Below, in pieces: positions 8,954 through 16,861 of a stretch of DNA of 64,000 nt. The stretch covers positions 1 through 64,000 of the forward strand of contig NZ_LVYD01000046.1 in assembly GCF_002077945.1 (NCBI RefSeq), in the 5' to 3' direction. Made by a program: the position numbers and the translations under genes. This stretch comes from Niastella vici (GTDB lineage: Bacteria > Bacteroidota > Bacteroidia > Chitinophagales > Chitinophagaceae). The notes under the pieces were generated by a model, which searched no databases, was not told the DNA's origin, and saw only the letters and a program-made list of their open reading frames with translations. Each line of letters begins with the position of its first letter. Positions within the stretch are counted from its first letter, which is position 1.

Positions 8954-9036
8954 GCAACAATATTGTGGGCCGGTTGTATTTACAATCGCATGCAAAACAA
9001 ATATGTGTTAGGGCGACAATATTATTGACCGGCTGT
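8954..9036. repeat. Imperfect 24-bp direct repeat in a divergent intergenic region
   Basis: GCAACAATATTGTGGGCCGG (start of copy 1, 8954-8977) and GCGACAATATTATTGACCGG (start of copy 2, 9013-9036) match at 19 of 24 positions with a 59-bp period. They lie in the 569-bp gap between the divergent protease and kinase genes. The gap also holds a variant of the GGTAGCTATCGG palindrome near 8874-8886. I see no gene in it. Confidence 0.6.
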
Positions 9037-9383
9037 TCCTGATCACCACTTCAACCCGGGCCGGTGAGTGAATTTGCCGGAGTAGCAAAGAAACAGCACC
9101 GTAAGGGATGGAAATCGATAAATTTTCGGCGAAGTTCATAATTAATTTGCAAGTAACGGTTTTTTGTTTTGAATGGTTACAGGCCGCATTATTCCGGCAC
9201 TTCTAACAAATAAGAGGCAGGTAAAAGCTGCATAAGTGCCGGAGGTTTGCGTGTTTATGCAAGGTATAAGCCTCGTTTGCAGCATGGTTGTTTCAGCTAT
9301 GCGTCTTACCTTCGCAGGATGGCTATGTGTATAAATGAGCCTGTTACAGGGTTTTGGAACTATACGATTAAACGGTTATAAAT

Positions 9384-10229
9384 ATGGCTATACTGCTGGC
9401 AGATAGTGGAGCAACAAAATGTGAATGGTGTTTGGCAGAATCGAAAGAGCGCACCAATACGGTTTTTACACAAGGCATTAGTCCTTATTTCTTTAATGAA
9501 GAGAAAACGATCGCCTTATTGCAGCAGGAATTACTGCCACAGCTACCCGGGCATACGGAGATAACGGAGATCCATTACTATGGTACTGGTATGCGAAATC
9601 CCGCCAACGTAAATATGGTAAAGCAATCGCTGCGCTCGGTTTTTAAAGATGCTGAACTGGAAGTGAGCGATGATATGCTGTCGGCAGCGAGGGCGTTGAA
9701 TGGCCATAACCCGGGACTGGCCTGCAACCTGGGTACCGGCTCCTTTGTAGTTTATTACGATGGCAAGGGAATTGCAAAACAGGCGCCCGGTATTGGCTAC
9801 ATTCTGGGCGATGAGGGCAGCGGCGCCTACCTTGGAAAAAAAGTACTACAATATTTTCTATACAACACCTTTGACGAAGAGCTGCGATCACTGTTTGATA
9901 GCAGGTATAATACCACCGCAGTGGATATTCTGGAGAATGTTTACCGCAAACCCCTGGCAAACCGGTATTTAGCTTCATTTTGTCTGTTTTTATCGGAGAA
10001 CAGGGGCCATTATATGATAGAGAATATCATTGAAGACGGCCTGAATGACTTTTTCTTTACCCATTTATGCAAATTCACCGAAAGCTGGACGCTGCCAATT
10101 CACTTTGTGGGCGGCGTATCTTTTGCGTTCAGAGATGTTATTAAGGAATTATGTAATTCCTATGAGTTTGAGTTGGGAAACATTTTAAAGAACCCCATGG
10201 AAGGGCTGATCCAATACCATGTACAATAA
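9384..10229 (+). CDS. BadF/BadG-type amino-sugar kinase (GlcNAc/MurNAc kinase)
   Basis: An ATP-dependent sugar kinase of the ASKHA fold, 281 residues. It has phosphate-1 motif LADSGATKCEW (5-15), phosphate-2 motif ACNLGTGS and the adenosine-side motif GYILGDEGSGAYLG. The next gene is a MurNAc-6-phosphate etherase. In Bacteroidota such pairs (MurK-MurQ, as described for Tannerella) phosphorylate MurNAc taken up from peptidoglycan turnover and then cleave it to GlcNAc-6-P. I therefore infer MurNAc and/or GlcNAc as substrate; sequence alone does not decide. No signal peptide, so it is cytosolic. Confidence 0.85.
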   Translation: MAILLADSGATKCEWCLAESKERTNTVFTQGISPYFFNEEKTIALLQQELLPQLPGHTEITEIHYYGTGMRNPANVNMVKQSLRSVFKDAELEVSDDMLSAARALNGHNPGLACNLGTGSFVVYYDGKGIAKQAPGIGYILGDEGSGAYLGKKVLQYFLYNTFDEELRSLFDSRYNTTAVDILENVYRKPLANRYLASFCLFLSENRGHYMIENIIEDGLNDFFFTHLCKFTESWTLPIHFVGGVSFAFRDVIKELCNSYEFELGNILKNPMEGLIQYHVQ

Positions 10230-10275
10230 AAAAGACCTTGTGCCTAACCCGAATAAAACATTGAACAACAGAAAT

Positions 10276-11094
10276 ATGGCAGCAGATTTTACCAGGATAA
10301 CAGAGCAGTCGAGCGATTACCGGCATCTTGATCAAATGAGTATTCATGAGTTGCTTGTCAATATGAATAATGAGGATAAGAAGGTGCCTGCTGCAGTGGA
10401 GAAGGCCATTCCCCAGATCGAAAAGCTGGTAGCTGCTATTTCCGATAAAATGCTGGCTGGTGGCCGCCTTTTTTATATTGGGGCTGGAACCAGTGGCCGC
10501 CTGGGTATTCTGGATGCCAGCGAAATTCCACCCACTTATGGGCTGCCCCAGGGACTGGTGATCGGCATTATTGCCGGTGGCGAGGTGGCCATTCAACGCC
10601 CGGTTGAACAGGCTGAAGACAGCTGGGACCAGGGCTGGGCCGACCTTATGAAACATGCCATTGACGAGAAGGACGTAGTGATTGGCATTGCCGCCAGTGG
10701 TACAACCCCTTACGTGATAGGTGCTCTTACCGAAGCCCGTAAAAAAGGCATTATCACCGGCTGTATAACCTGCAACGCCGGTTCGCCCCTGGCCATTGCG
10801 GCCGAGCTGCCTGTAGAAGTGGTCGTAGGCCCCGAGTTTGTTACCGGCAGTACGCGCATGAAAAGCGGCACCGCACAAAAACTGGTGCTGAATATGATCT
10901 CTACCGCCGTAATGATACAAATAGGCAGGGTAGAGGACAACAAAATGGTGAACATGCAGCTCACCAACAGCAAACTGGTTGACCGCGGCACTAAAATGGT
11001 GATGGAAAAAACGGGCATCAGCAGTTACGACAAAGCCCGCGAACTGTTGCTGAAATATGGCAGTGTAAAAAAGGCGGTTGATTCATTGAAATAA
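10276..11094 (+). CDS. murQ: N-acetylmuramic acid 6-phosphate etherase
   Basis: MurQ splits the D-lactyl ether of MurNAc-6-P to give GlcNAc-6-P in cell-wall recycling. I chose the ATG at 10276 (272 residues, MAADFTRITEQSSDY...LDQMS), which matches the family N-terminus. A start at 10219 would overlap the kinase stop and add 19 unrelated residues. Seen: SIS-domain GAGTSGRLGILDASEIPPTYG with the catalytic Glu in ASEIPP, IIAGGEVAIQRPVEQAED with the second acidic site, and TGSTRMKSGTAQKLVLNMIST. It lies 46 bp after the amino-sugar kinase and presumably forms an operon with it. Confidence 0.95.
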   Translation: MAADFTRITEQSSDYRHLDQMSIHELLVNMNNEDKKVPAAVEKAIPQIEKLVAAISDKMLAGGRLFYIGAGTSGRLGILDASEIPPTYGLPQGLVIGIIAGGEVAIQRPVEQAEDSWDQGWADLMKHAIDEKDVVIGIAASGTTPYVIGALTEARKKGIITGCITCNAGSPLAIAAELPVEVVVGPEFVTGSTRMKSGTAQKLVLNMISTAVMIQIGRVEDNKMVNMQLTNSKLVDRGTKMVMEKTGISSYDKARELLLKYGSVKKAVDSLK

Positions 11095-11154
11095 TTCCTA
11101 CGTAAATATTTAGTGCCGTTTATTTCTTAAACGACCAATTGATCTTGTTACCAT

Positions 11155-11235
11155 CTGTTGCAGGTTACAGGTTGCAGGTTTTTTTTATTCCCTGTAACCT
11201 GAAACCCCGCAAAGCGGGGCAGGCTCTGCAACATG
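11155..11235. repeat. Intergenic repeat (family A) with CCCCGC-AAA-GCGGGG hairpin
   Basis: TTGCAGGTTACAGGTTGCAGG is followed by a T-run and then CCTGTAACCTGAAAC, an inverted copy; a tight hairpin CCCCGC AAA GCGGGG sits at 11205-11219. It lies just after murQ and may act as its terminator. Confidence 0.6.
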
Positions 11236-11322
11236 AAACTTTCTCATTACCTCCGTCAGTTCCCGCTTGAAACCTCCGCAAAAAGCTGTAACTTTTAAGT
11301 ACATATCATTAAACTTTTACTT

Positions 11323-12564
11323 ATGAGGTACAACTTTACAATTACATCCATGACTTCCTGTTTGCTGGTAGTTGCCATGCAGCTTCCGGCCCAACAAAGA
11401 CTATCAACAGCCTACGCAATAACAAGTTCTGAGAAAGGGAATTTTAACTGGACCGACGTAAAACAAATAGACTTTACTACCGGTTCTGTAACCCGCTCTA
11501 TCTTTGATTCAAAGCAAACCAACTTCACGGTATACAGTGCACGAACCGGTAAAGAAATAAAACCTGTTACACAAAACGGAATAACTACAAATGCCAGCAT
11601 GCCGGTTGCCTCCTTATCTGCAGCCTGTGCATATGACCAGCGGCATAACCGCCTGTATTATGCGCCCCTGTTTATGAACCAGCTGCGTTATATTGATCTT
11701 GATGAAAAAGAACCCCGGATCTATTATTTCGATAATGAACAGCTCAGTCCGGTAACCGACCTGAACAATGAAGCCAATCATATTACGCGCATGGTCATTG
11801 CTGCCGATGGCGATGGGTATGCCTTAAGCAATGATGCCAGCCATTTGATACGGTTCACCACCGGCCGTAAACCGGTTATCACCGATCTGGGCGCATTGCA
11901 CGATGATGCAGCCAATGGCGAAAGATCCATTCAGGCAAAACCCACTGCCTGGGGTGGCGATATGATCGCAGATGCAGCCGGCAACCTGTATGTTATTACC
12001 GCCTATCGCCAGGTATTTAAGGTAAGTATCCAAAGCAAGGTAGCTACCTTTATTGCAGAGATACAGGGTATGCCTGCCACCTTTACCACCAATGGGGCAG
12101 TGGTTGATAACGATGGTAGCCTCATCGTAAGCAGCGCCAATACCGCTGAAGGTTATTACAGAGTAGATATGCATTCATGGCAGGCCACTCGTATTGATAT
12201 TCAGGGAACCGTATTCAATGCATCGGACCTGGCCAATGGCAACCTGGCCTTCCCCAACGAAAAAACCGGCACTCCATTAATAAACAGGGCCATCATACGC
12301 AACGAGAAAATAGCCTTATACCCCAATCCGGTTGCAACCAACCTGGTATATGTAAGCTTTAATAGTAAGGAATCCGGCCGGTACACTATACAACTGGTTG
12401 ACCTTAACGGTAAAATAATTGCTGAAAAAATAGCGGTTATAAATAGTGGCGGGCAGGTAGTGCCGGTACCTGTGAACAATGGGCTGGCAAAGGGGCCTTA
12501 CATGGTAAAAGTGTTAAGTAATAGTAAAAAAGCGGTATTTACCGATAAGCTGATCGTTCAATAA
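11323..12564 (+). CDS. Secreted beta-propeller-like protein with type A T9SS signal
   Basis: A 413-residue exported protein of unknown function. Residues 1-25 (SCLLVVAMQLPAQQ) form a Sec signal peptide. The middle (about 60-330) has repeated blade-like stretches such as NRLYYAPLFMNQLRYIDLD and AAGNLYVITAYRQVFKVS, suggesting a beta-propeller. The final 85 residues start LYPNPVATNLVYVSF and end KAVFTDKLIVQ, the type A type IX secretion sorting domain, so it should be delivered through the outer membrane and cleaved or anchored. It stands alone, closed by the terminator at 12597-12626. Confidence 0.85.
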   Translation: MRYNFTITSMTSCLLVVAMQLPAQQRLSTAYAITSSEKGNFNWTDVKQIDFTTGSVTRSIFDSKQTNFTVYSARTGKEIKPVTQNGITTNASMPVASLSAACAYDQRHNRLYYAPLFMNQLRYIDLDEKEPRIYYFDNEQLSPVTDLNNEANHITRMVIAADGDGYALSNDASHLIRFTTGRKPVITDLGALHDDAANGERSIQAKPTAWGGDMIADAAGNLYVITAYRQVFKVSIQSKVATFIAEIQGMPATFTTNGAVVDNDGSLIVSSANTAEGYYRVDMHSWQATRIDIQGTVFNASDLANGNLAFPNEKTGTPLINRAIIRNEKIALYPNPVATNLVYVSFNSKESGRYTIQLVDLNGKIIAEKIAVINSGGQVVPVPVNNGLAKGPYMVKVLSNSKKAVFTDKLIVQ

Positions 12565-12596
12565 TACAATAAAAAATATTTGGAAACCGCATTGTC

Positions 12597-12626
12597 AAGG
12601 CTGTAAATTGCTTACAGCCTTTTTTA
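12597..12626 (+). terminator. Intrinsic terminator after the T9SS cargo gene
   Basis: Stem AAGGCTGTAA / TTACAGCCTT (12597-12606 with 12612-12621), 5-nt loop, then a T-run. Downstream to about 12720 is a longer imperfect inverted repeat built of ATTTCGGGATTT-like words. Confidence 0.85.
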
Positions 12627-12764
12627 TTATTTCGGGATTTCTGAATTTCGGGATTTATAGATTTATTTAAATGCAGAAAAGGAAGAAATCTCAAAATCGC
12701 TAAATCTCGAAATCAGAAATTAATACGAGGTAGCGAATAATAGGGCTGCCAATTGATTTAAGTT

Positions 12765-13328
12765 ATGCATGAAATAGAACCATTTTATAATTGGCGTCAC
12801 ATTTACACCAGTGAGCAGGACGAAAAATCACCGTTTTTCGGAAGGGTATATTCTGAGTTTACGTTTTCACAAACCGTTTACAATTACTATATCCATCCGC
12901 AGTGGGACGATTTCGGTTCGCGCACCATGTACCTGAAAACATTGATGGCCGATTATGAAGAGAAGTACGCGATCATTGAGCTGATCGGCGAATGGAATGA
13001 TGCGATCGAGAATGATATCATGGAATTAAAGCGGGAGGTCATCGATCCTTTCTTTTATGAAGGCATTACCAAATTCATCTTCATAGCCGAAAACGTATTG
13101 AACTTTCACAGCGGCGATAAAGACTATTACCAGGAGTGGTTTGAAGAGGTGACCGATGAAGAAGGCTGGATCATTATCCTGAACATGCCCGAACAAACGC
13201 AATACGATTTCAAACGCGCCCGTCTGAACCGCTATATTGAACTGATGGACCTCGACAACTGGCGTACCTATAAGCCTTTTCACCTGTTCAAAAAGATCGA
13301 CGAACAAATGCGCAAGCGGCTCGAATAA
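12765..13328 (+). CDS. Conserved-looking acidic hypothetical protein
   Basis: A 187-residue cytosolic protein that I do not recognise as a named family. It is acidic and rich in aromatic residues (EPFYNWRHIYTSEQDEKSPFFG, WFEEVTDEEGWIIILN), with no signal peptide, membrane span or clear catalytic motif. Codon use looks like its neighbours, which supports a real gene. It ends 180 bp before the leader peptide of the aromatic cluster and in the same direction, but the promoter at 13470-13500 separates the two units. Confidence 0.7.
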   Translation: MHEIEPFYNWRHIYTSEQDEKSPFFGRVYSEFTFSQTVYNYYIHPQWDDFGSRTMYLKTLMADYEEKYAIIELIGEWNDAIENDIMELKREVIDPFFYEGITKFIFIAENVLNFHSGDKDYYQEWFEEVTDEEGWIIILNMPEQTQYDFKRARLNRYIELMDLDNWRTYKPFHLFKKIDEQMRKRLE

Positions 13329-13469
13329 TTGTTTTCAGCACACTGATCTTAACGATCGTTAGCTAGTTATTTGTTGGAAAACGTTTTTTTAAAATGCTGA
13401 AATATACGCCCATAGCGGGTTTCAGGTGTAAATACCCTACTTGGGGACAGGAGAATTGATCGAAAAAAA

Positions 13470-13500
13470 TTTGTACATAAGTAATTAGTTATTATTTTTG
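13470..13500 (+). promoter_or_regulatory. Promoter of the aromatic attenuator: TTTG-N19-TATTTTTG
   Basis: TTTG at 13470-13473 and TATTTTTG at 13493-13500 are separated by 19 bp, an excellent match to the Bacteroidota consensus (TTTG, 19-21 bp, TAnnTTTG). The start site should fall at about 13504, only a few nucleotides before the leader ATG at 13506. Confidence 0.75.
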
Positions 13501-13505
13501 ACCTA

Positions 13506-13598
13506 ATGATTATCGCAAAAGCATACGGTTTCTTTTACTTTTATTTTTACTTCTACTTTACCAGTAGGCCGGGAATGCTTTTGTTGACAACAAAATAA
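13506..13598 (+). CDS. Phe/Tyr-rich leader peptide of the pheA operon
   Basis: A 30-codon open frame begins ATG ATT ATC GCA AAA GCA and ends TAA at 13596-13598. Codons 7-18 (13524-13559) read Y-G-F-F-Y-F-Y-F-Y-F-Y-F: six Phe and five Tyr in twelve codons. The rest is T-S-R-P-G-M-L-L-L-T-T-K. It lies between a good promoter and a terminator hairpin just ahead of prephenate dehydratase, and its aromatic codons overlap and follow the first RNA arm. This is the layout of an attenuation leader peptide, so charged tRNA-Phe and tRNA-Tyr levels should set operon expression. The function is inferred; the reading frame and codon run are seen directly. Confidence 0.85.
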   Translation: MIIAKAYGFFYFYFYFYFTSRPGMLLLTTK

Positions 13599-13654
13599 GA
13601 ATAAACAAAAAGATCAACATAAGAAGTCCCGGCAAAAAAGCCGGGACTTTTTTT
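13516..13654 (+). promoter_or_regulatory. Phe/Tyr transcription attenuator (three alternative pairings)
   Basis: Three mutually exclusive pairings can be read. Arm 1:2: CAAAAGCAT (13516-13524) with ATGCTTTTG (13575-13583), 9 bp perfect. Arm 2:3 (antiterminator): GCCGGGA (13568-13574) with TCCCGGC (13627-13633), 7 bp perfect. Arm 3:4 (terminator): AGTCCCGGC (13625-13633) with GCCGGGACT (13640-13648), A6 loop, followed by a T-run to 13654. A ribosome stalled on the Phe/Tyr codons covers arm 1 and frees arm 2 to pair with arm 3; without stalling the terminator forms. This logic follows the classical trp/phe/his attenuators; pairing was done by eye. Confidence 0.85.
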
Positions 13655-13716
13655 ATGTGCCATCAGTATCCCCATCCCGATAGCTATCGTGACAGGGAAG
13701 CATAAAAAAAGAATCT

Positions 13717-14616
13717 ATGAGCGACCGAAAACAACAACGGGAGATCACCGATGCAACGCCAGGTTCAAATGGCTTGCAGGGTACTGGTATCAAGGTTTCT
13801 ATTCAGGGGTATGAAGGCAGTTTTCACCAGGTAGCAGCCCGCCAGTTCTTCGGAAAAAATGTAGAAGTAATAGCCTGCGCCACCTTCCGCGATGTGATAA
13901 AAATTGCCACCAACGAAAAAGAAAGCAACGGTGGCGTTATGGCCATCGAAAACTCCATCGCCGGCAGCATTTTACCCAACTACAACCTGTTGCAAAAGAG
14001 TAGCCTCAAGATCATTGGTGAAGTTTACCTGCCTATTAAACAACACCTGTTGGTTAATCCCGGCGTTCAACTGGAAGACATTCGCGAAGTGCATTCACAC
14101 CCCATGGCCATTTTGCAATGCATTGAATACCTCGATAAATACAACTGGAAGCTGGTTGAAACGGAAGACACGGCCTTAAGCGCCAAACATGTTCACCAAC
14201 ACCGCAGCAAACACATTGCCGCCATTGCCAGCAAACTCGCCGCCGACCTCTTCGAACTCGAGGTAATAGCTCCCAACATTCACACAATGAAAAATAATTA
14301 TACCCGCTTCCTGGTTTTGCAACCCGAAGAAGTGGCGCAACCGGTGGCTGATGCCGATAAAGCATCGGTGAGTTTTATTACCGACCACTCGCGCGGCAGC
14401 CTGGCCAGGGTGTTGACCCGTATTGCCGATGGCGGTATTAACCTGAGCAAGCTGCAAAGCTTTCCCATTCCCGGCAGCGACTGGAAATACAGCTTTCATG
14501 CCGATATGGAATTTGAAACGTTGAACCAGCTCAACCAGGTAATTGAACAAATGCAACCCATTACCGAGGAGTTAAAGATATACGGAGTATATAAGAACGG
14601 TAAAAGCATTGAATAA
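13717..14616 (+). CDS. pheA: Prephenate dehydratase with ACT domain
   Basis: Converts prephenate to phenylpyruvate, the committed step of phenylalanine synthesis. The 299 residues start with about 25 non-conserved residues, then the PDT domain (26-205) with GYEGSFHQVAARQFFG, GGVMAIENSIAGSI and the catalytic TRF motif at 196-198 (NNYTRFLVL). The C-terminal ACT domain (about 218-295) has HSRGSLARVLTRIADGGINL and LSKLQSFPIPG, the region that binds phenylalanine for feedback inhibition in the family. It is the first structural gene after the attenuator, with an aminotransferase and tyrA following at short spacing. Confidence 0.95.
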   Translation: MSDRKQQREITDATPGSNGLQGTGIKVSIQGYEGSFHQVAARQFFGKNVEVIACATFRDVIKIATNEKESNGGVMAIENSIAGSILPNYNLLQKSSLKIIGEVYLPIKQHLLVNPGVQLEDIREVHSHPMAILQCIEYLDKYNWKLVETEDTALSAKHVHQHRSKHIAAIASKLAADLFELEVIAPNIHTMKNNYTRFLVLQPEEVAQPVADADKASVSFITDHSRGSLARVLTRIADGGINLSKLQSFPIPGSDWKYSFHADMEFETLNQLNQVIEQMQPITEELKIYGVYKNGKSIE

Positions 14617-14668
14617 ACAAGCTTAGTTACTAACGATCCAAATCATACGATACAAGAAACATTATACC

Positions 14669-15835
14669 ATGCAAACTTCAAAGAGATTAGACGGGATTGG
14701 CGAATACTATTTTTCGCAAAAGCTGCGCGAGATCGATGAGTTGAACAAACAGGGAAAGAACGTTATCAACCTCGGTATCGGCAGTCCCGACCTGCCACCG
14801 CACGCCGATGTGATCAGGACCCTGCAGGAAGAAAGCGCCAGGCCCAATGTACATGCTTATCAAAGCTATAAAGGCTCGCCGGTTTTACGTAAAGCTATCA
14901 GCGACTGGTACAACCAATGGTATAATGTTGAACTGAACCCCGATACAGAAATATTACCCCTGCTGGGAAGCAAGGAAGGCATCATGCACATTTGCATGAC
15001 CTACCTCAATGCCGGTGATAAGGTACTGGTGCCTAACCCCGGGTATCCTACTTACAGAAGCGCCGTAAAACTGGCCGGTGGCGAATGTGTTGACTACGAT
15101 CTTACAGAAGCCAACAGCTGGGAGCCTGATTTCGATGCGTTGGATAAACTGGTGGCAGCCGGTGGTATTTTCAAACTTATGTGGATCAACTATCCGCAAA
15201 TGCCTACGGGGCAATTGCCTTCTGCCACCCTGTTTGAAAAAATAGTGGCATTTGGCAAAAAACATAACATCCTTATTTGTCACGATAACCCTTATAGTTT
15301 TATCCTCAATAACAAGCCGGCCAGTTTACTTGCGGTGCCCGGTGCAAAAGAGGTGGCTATTGAATTGAACTCGCTCAGTAAATCGCATAATATGGCCGGC
15401 TGGCGGGTAGGGGTTTTGTGTGGCGCCAAAGAACGCATCGATGAAGTTTTGCGGTTTAAAAGCAATATGGACAGCGGCATGTTCCTGCCGGCACAATTAG
15501 CTGCGGCCAAAGCATTACAATTGCCCAAAAGCTGGTACGATGAAGTGAATTCCGTTTACAAAAAACGCCGCGAGAAAGTATTTGAACTGCTCGATCTGTT
15601 GCAATGTGTGTACGACAAAAGCCAGGCCGGGATGTTCGTTTGGGCTAAAATTCCCGCTACTTACAAAACCGGTTATGAGCTCAGCGATGAAGTGCTGTAC
15701 AATACCGGGGTATTTATAACGCCCGGCGGCATTTTTGGCAAAGCCGGTGATGGCTATATACGGGTAAGCCTGTGCAGCCCCGAAGAGAAATTTGTAGAAA
15801 GCATTAAACGCATAAAAGCATTTATACCAGCATAA
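14669..15835 (+). CDS. Class I/II PLP aminotransferase (aromatic branch)
   Basis: A fold-type I aminotransferase of 388 residues with NLGIGSPDLPPH at the N-terminus, PNPGYPTYR near 123 and the PLP lysine Lys238 in NSLSKSHNMAGWRVG; Arg near 368 (YIRVSLC) should bind the substrate carboxylate. It sits 52 bp after pheA and 11 bp before tyrA, so the likely job is the last transamination of phenylpyruvate and 4-hydroxyphenylpyruvate, or of prephenate. The sequence also resembles LL-diaminopimelate and alanine aminotransferases, so substrate assignment rests on context. Confidence 0.85.
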   Translation: MQTSKRLDGIGEYYFSQKLREIDELNKQGKNVINLGIGSPDLPPHADVIRTLQEESARPNVHAYQSYKGSPVLRKAISDWYNQWYNVELNPDTEILPLLGSKEGIMHICMTYLNAGDKVLVPNPGYPTYRSAVKLAGGECVDYDLTEANSWEPDFDALDKLVAAGGIFKLMWINYPQMPTGQLPSATLFEKIVAFGKKHNILICHDNPYSFILNNKPASLLAVPGAKEVAIELNSLSKSHNMAGWRVGVLCGAKERIDEVLRFKSNMDSGMFLPAQLAAAKALQLPKSWYDEVNSVYKKRREKVFELLDLLQCVYDKSQAGMFVWAKIPATYKTGYELSDEVLYNTGVFITPGGIFGKAGDGYIRVSLCSPEEKFVESIKRIKAFIPA

Positions 15836-15846
15836 AAGATCAGAAC

Positions 15847-16695
15847 ATGTTCAATACCGTTACCATTGTCGGAGTAGGATTAATCAGTGGTTCCTTTAGC
15901 CTGGCTTTAAAAGAACGGGCACTGGTTAAAAAAGTAATTGGGGTAAGCCGAACCGAAGCAAGCGCGCAGAAGGCCATAGAGCTTGGGCTTATAGATGAAG
16001 CGCTGCCCCTGGAAGAAGCGGTAAAACAGGCCGACCTCATTTACGTAGCCATTCCGGTTGATTCAACTATTGGTGTAATGCAGCAGGTGATGGACCTGGT
16101 AACCGATAAACAGATAGTGGCCGATGCGGGCAGTACCAAACATGCCCTGTGCGCTGCTTTGAACGATCATCCCATGCGCCGGCGCTTTGTGGCCACTCAC
16201 CCTATGTGGGGTACAGAGTACAGCGGTCCCGAAGCAGCCGTGCGCAATGCCTTCGCCGGCCGTTCCTGTGTGATCTGTGAAAAAGAGAAAAGTGATGCCG
16301 CTGCGGTTGCAACCGTAGAAGAGATCTATCGTCAATTGGGCATGCACCTGGTGTATATGGATGCCGACAGCCATGATATGCATACGGCCTACATCAGCCA
16401 TATATCGCACATCACTTCCTTTGCGCTGGCCAATACCGTGTTAGAAAAGGAGAAGGAAGATGATACCATTTTTGACCTGGCTGGTGGTGGTTTTGAAAGT
16501 ACGGTGCGGCTGGCAAAAAGTAACCCGGCCATGTGGGTGCCTATTTTTAAACAGAACCGCGACAATGTGCTCGATGTACTGAATGAGCACATCAGTCAGC
16601 TTAAGAAGTTTAAAGCCTGCCTGGAGAAGGAAAATTACACCTACCTGCAGGAGCTTATAGAACAGGCGAACAAGATCAAACGGATCTTAAAATAA
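15847..16695 (+). CDS. tyrA: Prephenate dehydrogenase
   Basis: Oxidatively decarboxylates prephenate to 4-hydroxyphenylpyruvate with NAD(P)+, the committed step to tyrosine. The 282 residues begin with the Rossmann motif VTIVGVGLISGSFSLALKE (5-23). The active-site region VATHPMWGTEYSGPEAA and the helical dimerisation half (DMHTAYISHISHITSFALA, FDLAGGGFEST) follow as in the family. No ACT or chorismate mutase domain is fused. It is 11 bp after the aminotransferase and should be under the Phe/Tyr attenuator. Confidence 0.94.
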   Translation: MFNTVTIVGVGLISGSFSLALKERALVKKVIGVSRTEASAQKAIELGLIDEALPLEEAVKQADLIYVAIPVDSTIGVMQQVMDLVTDKQIVADAGSTKHALCAALNDHPMRRRFVATHPMWGTEYSGPEAAVRNAFAGRSCVICEKEKSDAAAVATVEEIYRQLGMHLVYMDADSHDMHTAYISHISHITSFALANTVLEKEKEDDTIFDLAGGGFESTVRLAKSNPAMWVPIFKQNRDNVLDVLNEHISQLKKFKACLEKENYTYLQELIEQANKIKRILK

Positions 16696-16836
16696 GGGGG
16701 CGGATCGTAAATCCCCGATCGAGGAAACCCAGGCCAGACGAGGCATAAAAACAGGTCGATAAAAGGCCAGGTTTTCCAGATATAATCAAATTGCTCTTTG
16801 AACAGGATTAATTTAGGTCAACGGCCATAATAACAG

Positions 16837-16844
16837 TACCTTTG
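16837..16844 (+). promoter_or_regulatory. Possible helicase promoter, -7 box TACCTTTG
   Basis: TACCTTTG fits TAnnTTTG and lies 18 bp before the helicase ATG. No convincing TTTG is found about 19 bp upstream, so it is a half-site call. Confidence 0.4.
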
Positions 16845-16861
16845 CGCCAAATTTTCTGACT

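Noticed and set aside
10141-10920. A 259-codon frame on the minus strand opposite murQ
   Set aside because: Shadow of murQ; His/Gly-rich translation without domain pattern.
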